Assembly: GCA_907163375.1 (NCBI GenBank) | Contig: CAJQUW010001793.1 | Span: 248,001 to 312,000 of the forward strand | Length of the DNA stretch: 64,000 bases | Reading direction: 5' to 3' | Source of the DNA: Prostheceraeus crozeri | Lineage: Eukaryota > Platyhelminthes > Polycladida > Euryleptidae | Shown here: piece after piece, positions 58,863 to 64,000 of the stretch | How positions within the stretch are numbered: position 1 is the first letter of the stretch | How the letters are laid out: every line of letters starts with the position of its first letter | Made by a program: the position numbers and the translations under genes | The notes under the pieces: model-generated | What the model was told of the DNA's origin: nothing | The model's input: only the letters and a program-made list of their open reading frames with translations | The model's database searches: none

Positions 58863-59139
58863 ACCGACCACGTTTCGCTGGTTTCTTGGGAGTTTCTTCA
58901 ACTTCCATTTCCTCTTCCTCATCTTCATCTTCATCCTCATCAGAACTTCCAGCTTTTTTAGATTTCTTTCCCTTGGATCCCGAGGCTTTCTTTCCTTTTT
59001 TGGACGGAGTCTTCTTTGCAGCACGCTTTCTTTTCTTAGCAGACGCTGGTGCCATTCCTAAGTCTTTAGGGCAAGCCAGGAAATCAAAAAGTCGTTCCAC
59101 CAATTCGTCTTTCGAGCCACCTAACTCTAAGCCGAGTAT
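58863..59139 (-). CDS. DEK: DEK exon with end of SAP domain and acidic/basic linker
   Basis: The acceptor is CTTATTTGCAG before 59139 and the donor CGGT|GTAAGTAG follows 58863. The exon is 277 nt, phase 0 in and phase 1 out. It encodes ILGLELGGSKDELVERLFDF, the second helix of the DEK SAP DNA-binding domain, then a Lys-rich stretch and an Asp/Glu run (DEDEDEDEEEEMEVEE). The intron to the next exon is about 8.4 kb and full of transposons. Upstream exons (start, pseudo-SAP/SAP) should lie to the right; none was found before 64000. Confidence 0.9.
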
Positions 59140-60064
59140 CTGCAAATAAGAGGTTTGGATTGAAGGGATCGGTCACACATTTGGTTTTGTTCGACTGTCA
59201 GCCAAACCACAATATCATGGTCATTCATACGTGGTACGTCCGATAAGTTTCCAGACAAATGTAGAAAAATGGCAAATCTTTCAGTTCTGACATGATGGAT
59301 CATTAATTTGGCATATGTAGGTTAGGATGGTATGCAAAATTTCAAAAAGTTTCCATTTTTACCAGTCTGCTGGCCCATTTTTAAAAACATACGAAGTTTT
59401 GATTATTTTGATGAATGTAAAACAAAATAATATCTTTTTTCTATTTTGTGCATGACAAATTCGTTGATGGTTGTGTTGTTTAAGCATTTGTCAAAAAAGT
59501 ACTCTGATGTGACTAGATAAAAATAACAGGTCTTCAGAAGTTCCCTTTTCAAGTGAATTTCCCTCTTGTTGAACACAGTTCAAAGCATCTTGAAGAGCGA
59601 AATTTAACGAAGATTGCGCGAACGGCATCTTCCAGATCAGAGAGCTGCGCATTGGTCGGGCCAGAGATTTTTCCATTTTTTTCGCAGCTCTGCCAAATTT
59701 TCGCAGGCCTACTAATGCGAGCAGTAGAATTTTAACAGCCTATATTATAGCAGATTATAGCATCATGCTTCATGATCAAGCAGGGTGAACGCCGCTTTTA
59801 TCATCAAAACTTGACCAAGAGTGCCTATCTATCTTCTGGGAGGTATATACAATAGAACTATATTTCTTATGCAATTTTGATATTGCTGCACCGCACTGAT
59901 TTAAGCAGAAACTTAGCTCTTGTAACAGGAAAGACTTTCCGAAAGCAACTGCGTTTCGTCATTGATGACCATCGGAGAAGATTCTTCGCAATGATCTGAT
60001 TACATGAGCTCGCATTAACTGTCATTGATTATAGTCTCTGAGGAGCCATTTTGTTAATATGGCT

Positions 60065-60066
<2 letters not shown>

Positions 60067-60140
<74 letters not shown>
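60067..60140. repeat. (TA)n microsatellite
   Basis: About 37 uninterrupted AT dinucleotides, next to the 3' end of the LINE fragment. Open frames of Tyr-Ile repeats on both strands are artefacts. Confidence 0.98.
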
Positions 60141-60142
<2 letters not shown>

Positions 60143-60795
60143 GTATGAAAAAACATTACAAAGAAAATTCCAAGTTTTAGGGTTGACTGGTTTAGCCAAT
60201 CACGGAAGTCACTGTCCACAGTGGCCATATTGTCACGAATTCCAATAACTTGGCAAGAGAGAACATGAGCGTTCGTTTGTTCTTCACCACATGAGCAGGC
60301 ACTATTATTTGAGAGACCTATTCGATTCATAAATGCTTTGTATCGACTGCAACCAGAGCGGAGCCGATTCAAGAGTACCCATTTTGCTCGCGGCAGGTCA
60401 TATCCAGGCGGCTTGTTAGTAGGTCTTGCGATAAACTCTTTGAGTTGGTGGTTAGAGTCATCCCATTTTCTCTTTCATGTATTCATGGCGCAAGTGTCTG
60501 GTGTCGTCTCACTGGCCTTTTGTTTCAGCTGGTAGAGCCACCTTGAGAGCGGATTTCGAGATTGGGGTCGTTGTTCATCTGATGCCGGGGTGGTTACAAC
60601 TTGATGAAGATGGTTGGGCTGTTGAATAGCTCGATTGTATGGCTGCAAGGTTTGTTTGTCTCTTCGTATGTCTGAAGGTTCAATCCCGCTCAGTACTGGA
60701 GGTAGCTCTGTAGGGGTCGATCTAATACTTCCTGATGTAAGGCGCATGCAGTCGTTAAGCTGAACATCGATCTTCTTAACATTCCTAACGATTAT
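60141..60795 (-). pseudogene. LINE ORF2 C-terminal fragment nested in the hAT
   Basis: From about 60790 the minus strand reads NDCMRLTSGSIRSTPTELPP and LSGIEPSDIRR. One frame over come LNRLRSGCSRYKAFMNRIGL and CSCGEEQTNAHVLSC. This is the C-terminal part of a Jockey/I-like LINE ORF2 with its CCHC-like cluster. There are at least two frame changes. The adjoining (TA)n run may have grown from its tail. Confidence 0.75.
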
Positions 60796-62759
60796 TTGTA
60801 CTAAGTGCATGTCACAAACATAATCAAAAATCAGTAATCTTAAAACTAAAACAACTACAAAAACTTTGCAATAAAAATTCACTTATTGAAGACAGTGTCT
60901 GTTCCAGTTGATATCAGGCGTCGACAAAAGGATCGAAGGAAAAAACAATTCAGCAATAAGCAGAAGTAAAAATTCTCATCAAAAGAGAGGAAAACAAATA
61001 ATGAATGCAAATCAAAAGCGAAAGGACTGATGATGTAGAAATTCAGCAGTGTGGAAATCTTAACTTGCAAGAATATAACAATTATAATCTTGAAATGCAG
61101 CTAGATAAATATGATGTGCTTCTTTTGACGCCTCCTCCCCAAGCAGTCTCATATGATTTTCCATCAAAATTGTAAGAATACACTTAGTCAGGCTTGAATT
61201 TGGTGCACTAACTTTCGATTTAAGAACTTCGTCGTGTGCAGAAATAATTTTTTTGACTGTACATGATTATTTCTGCACTTGACGAAGGCTCCACTAATGA
61301 CTTTCCATTCCCTTGTGTGTTTACTTTTCTCCGATGTCTCTTTCTTTTATCTCTCAATATATTCTCAAGCATCGAATTCATTTTTATTAAGTTATTTTCC
61401 TTTTCTTGCTTTGACTGTTTTTCAACCTTTTTCTAATGGTCATCTGTCGGTTCTTTCTTCTTTCTCCTTTTGTAATTTTAAACAAGCTTTGGAATGTTGC
61501 TTGACCAACGACATATTTTCACGAAGACCGTCTGTGATTGGCATCGAGTGGCAGAATTGATTAGTGAAACATCCAACAGTTGTTGATTCGCTCCCATTAC
61601 ACAATTTTATCAAAGGATGGCAACCGTGAATCTTTACAGAAGGCATTGACAAGGAACCGGTGCCTAACCATAAATTGTTAGTCACAGGAGTCCATTATTC
61701 CTCAGGTACTGTTGTCATGGCAAAGCGTGTCCACTGCGCATGATTTTGTTTTCAATGTGCAGGTTAGTCCTAGACCTTTAAAATATTGTATACTGTCGGA
61801 TTTCTACTATTGGACATCAATGGCAGCCTCTTCGCGACTTTGATTGTCCATGCCTCGATATTCGGAGATCTTATGGACTTTGCATCACTTCAGACGAAAC
61901 TGATTTTTCTGCATAACTGGTATAAAATGTGTTTTTTGCAGCATCCACTTCTTTAGAATGCTTTTCAAATTTATTTAATGTCAGGTAAGAAACGTTTCTA
62001 AAAAGTGGGGAGTGCATCATCAGTGGCCTCTTTTACTCTTTGACTTCTAAAACATAGCCTTGAAAGGTTCACACTTGCGGTTATTTGACAAATAAACTAC
62101 TGATGCTTTCAAAAGTGTAAAACAGCCACATACTGAGCTATTGCTGCAATTTTTCTCTTAAGCTGAACCTGCTGCCAGACGTAAGACACTACGATGATCA
62201 TGAAGTTTTCACTAGCAGAAAATACAAAGAATAATACAATCAGCTATCAAGTTTACGAATAATTTTTGTCCTGTAAACCAGCATTTGCTCCATTAAACAG
62301 CATACGTCCATTTAAATGTACAAATAACAAGACTTCATTTTTTCGCAGGACCACGTCCATTTTTTTCGCAGCGAGCTCATTTATATCAACATTTTCGCAG
62401 TGCGAAAATTTTTGCAGCTGGCCCGACCACTGGAGCTGCGTTCAAATGATTATCCACACAAATTTTCTTCGGAGTTCTGTACGACTAGAAATATGATCGA
62501 GAAAGGTCTGGGCTTTAAGAGGATGGGCAGCCATTAAACCAGCATCATTGATAGCATGTTGCGCGATACCGGATGTGTGAGAGGGAACGCTATCATAGAG
62601 AAAACAATGGGTAATAAACGGGATTCCGGGTAGTTGCTCGAGCTTTTTGAATGGGAAATTGATCGATCAAAAGTTGTGGGGAGTCTCTAACCTGAAAACA
62701 TGAATGGGAGCTGTTTGTAATGAGCGCATGTAACGGCAGACCGTCCTTCCAAAAAAAAA

Positions 62760-63470
62760 TCATCAAGCACAATCTCTGTTGCGATGAAAGAAAAACCAGT
62801 TATCCTCGTCGTCAATAACTAGATCTCGATCGCTCCCCTCGATTAGGATGATTCACGTTTGGAAGATGGATTGTATAGAGAAAATGGGGCTTCATCGACA
62901 GTAAGAAAATATTAAGAAGAAAACGCTCCCTTAACTCTTCAGTGATACCCAAATCCTCTCGACAAGCCTACAATTGTCTTTCACGTATGTCGGCGAGAAA
63001 AAAATCTGCGTGCCGACTTTTCGATACCCATTTACTTTTCCACAAGGGAAACATTCAGTTCCTCACCAAGAATGGTAATCTACTTGGTTGTTTATGCGTG
63101 TATCCTTGTTCAGAAGCTTTTCGGCTCGGACTTCGTGGTTGTCACTGCCTCGGCAGGCCTACCTTCAGGTGGATCATCAGTGATATTCTGTCGACTTCGT
63201 CTAAACTCTGTCGTTCAAAATTAGATAGTCGATCTTCGTCTCTACACAGCTGCCATTTTATCCAGCATTTCGTGATTCTGATTGCTAAGAACACAGACGA
63301 ATTGCACATCAGCATTCAATCTTTTCAACTTGAAGCTCAAGTGAAGACATTGTTGCATGTGATTGATTTCACATCGAACTTCATTCGAGAATGGACGATT
63401 GCGTTGTGAATAGAGGTAGCTAACAAAAATCAGTGCTGCTCTTGTGCGCCTGAATATCATTAACTATTCA
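62760..63470 (-). pseudogene. Decayed mariner-like transposase, N-terminal half
   Basis: Read on the minus strand across frames: a helix-turn-helix-like start, DDPPEGRPAEAVTT (about 63170), ILGEELNVS and MGIEKSARRFFSRR (about 62990-63060), then FLTVDEAPFSLYNP (about 62870-62910), the block with the first catalytic Asp (TVDE). Stops are frequent. The rest of the domain should continue beyond the hAT into 59350-59650, where LSDLEDAVRAIFVKF is visible. The plus-strand frame 62942-63409 is its shadow. Confidence 0.65.
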
Positions 63471-63718
63471 ACATAGTAGATTTTATTTGATGCATTGTCT
63501 TCCTCTGCACCCGTCTATCGATAACCTGAAATTCATCAAATTAACCAAAATTTCGCATGTCTTTTAAAATGAGCCTGCAAACTAACAAAAAACGAACACT
63601 TTTTGAAACTTGGCATACCATCCTAACCTACATATGCCATATTAATGATCGATCATGTCAGAATTGAAGGATTTGCAGTTTTTCAACATTTGTCAGGTAA
63701 CGTATTGGACGTGCCACG

Positions 63719-64000
63719 CATCAGTATTACTATTTTAATCAATATCGTGTAGCACAAAAATATACATCGCACAATCAATAAATTTATCACATAGCATGTA
63801 GATAGTCGCATAGTACACTGTATAGTAGTATACTTACACAGTAGTGGACAAATTGGATACATCACCTTTAAAAAATTTCTAATTGTAGTAAATTTCTTTG
63901 AATGCGGAAATTAAACATATACGAGTAGTTATGATTTCTGAATGTGAAAATATACTTATCATATTTATCAAAAATGCTACATTCACAAGTGATTAGTGAA
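63719..64000. other. Unassigned sequence
   Basis: No feature recognised in this short end piece; presumably DEK intron. Confidence 0.4.

Larger units (their letters stand above)
59650..62432 (-). mobile_element. Non-autonomous hAT element, CAGTGGTCGGGCC family, copy 2
   Basis: The left end CATTGGTCGGGCC and the inverted right end (CAGTGGTCGGGCC on the minus strand) are flanked by a perfect 8-bp duplication GAGCTGCG (59642-59649, 62433-62440). Orientation is opposite to copy 1 at 34208-36609, with which it shares ends, CTGCGAAAA subterminal repeats and an internal peptide (DGLRENMSLVKQHSKAC here). Confidence 0.93.
59230..63718 (-). mobile_element. mariner-like element interrupted by a hAT insertion
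   Basis: Long inverted ends of about 120 bp pair: 59230-59345 and 63585-63718 both read CGTGGTACGTCC / CGTGGCACGTCC at the outside and share GGCATATGTAGGTTAGGATG further in. TA precedes the left end (59228-59229); the right TA is mutated. Without the 2.8-kb hAT the element is about 1.7 kb, the normal size for the group. A decayed transposase lies on the minus strand. Confidence 0.82.

Noticed and set aside
60051-60372. Open frames of repeated Tyr-Ile
   Set aside because: Translation of the (TA)n run; only the portion beyond 60165 on the minus strand has real LINE homology.
62942-63409. 155-codon plus-strand frame as a gene
   Set aside because: It is antisense to a recognisable decayed mariner-like transposase on the minus strand.

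Overview
The window is animal nuclear DNA, AT-rich, with GT-AG introns, non-LTR retrotransposons, hAT, piggyBac and mariner elements, and a satellite array. Three exons of the chromatin gene DEK (minus strand, 50066-59139) anchor it to a metazoan chromosome. Nothing points to a bacterial or organellar source. A marine invertebrate is likely, but the species cannot be fixed from the sequence.

Region 1 (1 to about 9150) is the most unusual part. It looks like the right portion of a large mobile element or endogenous virus-like insertion that continues to the left of the window. A partial gene on the plus strand (1-427) encodes a protein with the second repeat and part of the first repeat of a TATA-box-binding protein fold. 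It converges on a decayed Polinton/adintovirus-type family B DNA polymerase on the minus strand (1648-4725). Upstream of the polymerase, on the same strand, are a zinc-finger region (4775-5425) and four small spliced exons (5429-6458) joined by phase-1 introns. A leader exon follows, with a TATAAAAGG box near 6910. A divergent plus-strand gene of unknown function lies at 7041-7491. Several short tandem arrays separate the genes, one of them with repeated TGAGTCA, CTATTTATAG and CACGTG motifs. The polymerase carries at least one nonsense codon and several frameshifts, so this copy is probably inactive.

Region 2 (about 9640-14290) is a satellite of 13 recognisable units of about 317 bp. The central copies alternate between two variant types, which makes a dimeric higher-order repeat of about 635 bp.

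Region 3 (14.3-50 kb) is a transposon graveyard. It holds a hAT terminus with a BED-finger ORF (15.4-16.26 kb), a non-LTR reverse transcriptase (17.3-19.3 kb), a piggyBac copy with its catalytic core deleted (24433-26397), and a non-autonomous hAT with an 8-bp duplication (34208-36609). A nearly full-length two-ORF LINE (41.77-45.24 kb, minus strand), a second hAT (45816-47271) and a CR1/L2-like LINE (47.8-49.8 kb) follow.

Region 4 (50-64 kb) is mostly DEK gene and its introns. It contains a mariner fragment, a hAT with a transposase dimerisation domain and coiled coil (52958-54872), a decayed IS630/Tc1/mariner transposase (55.9-56.5 kb) and a palindromic GGGGCCCC minisatellite (57.66-58.14 kb). 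A nested structure lies upstream of the last visible DEK exon: a mariner-like element (59230-63718) holds a hAT (59650-62432), which itself carries a LINE fragment (60.14-60.79 kb).

The genes do not form one pathway. The only set that looks functionally linked is the TBP-like protein, the DNA polymerase, the zinc-finger/proline-rich protein and the unknown gene at 7041. Everything here comes from reading the sequence; no database search was run.
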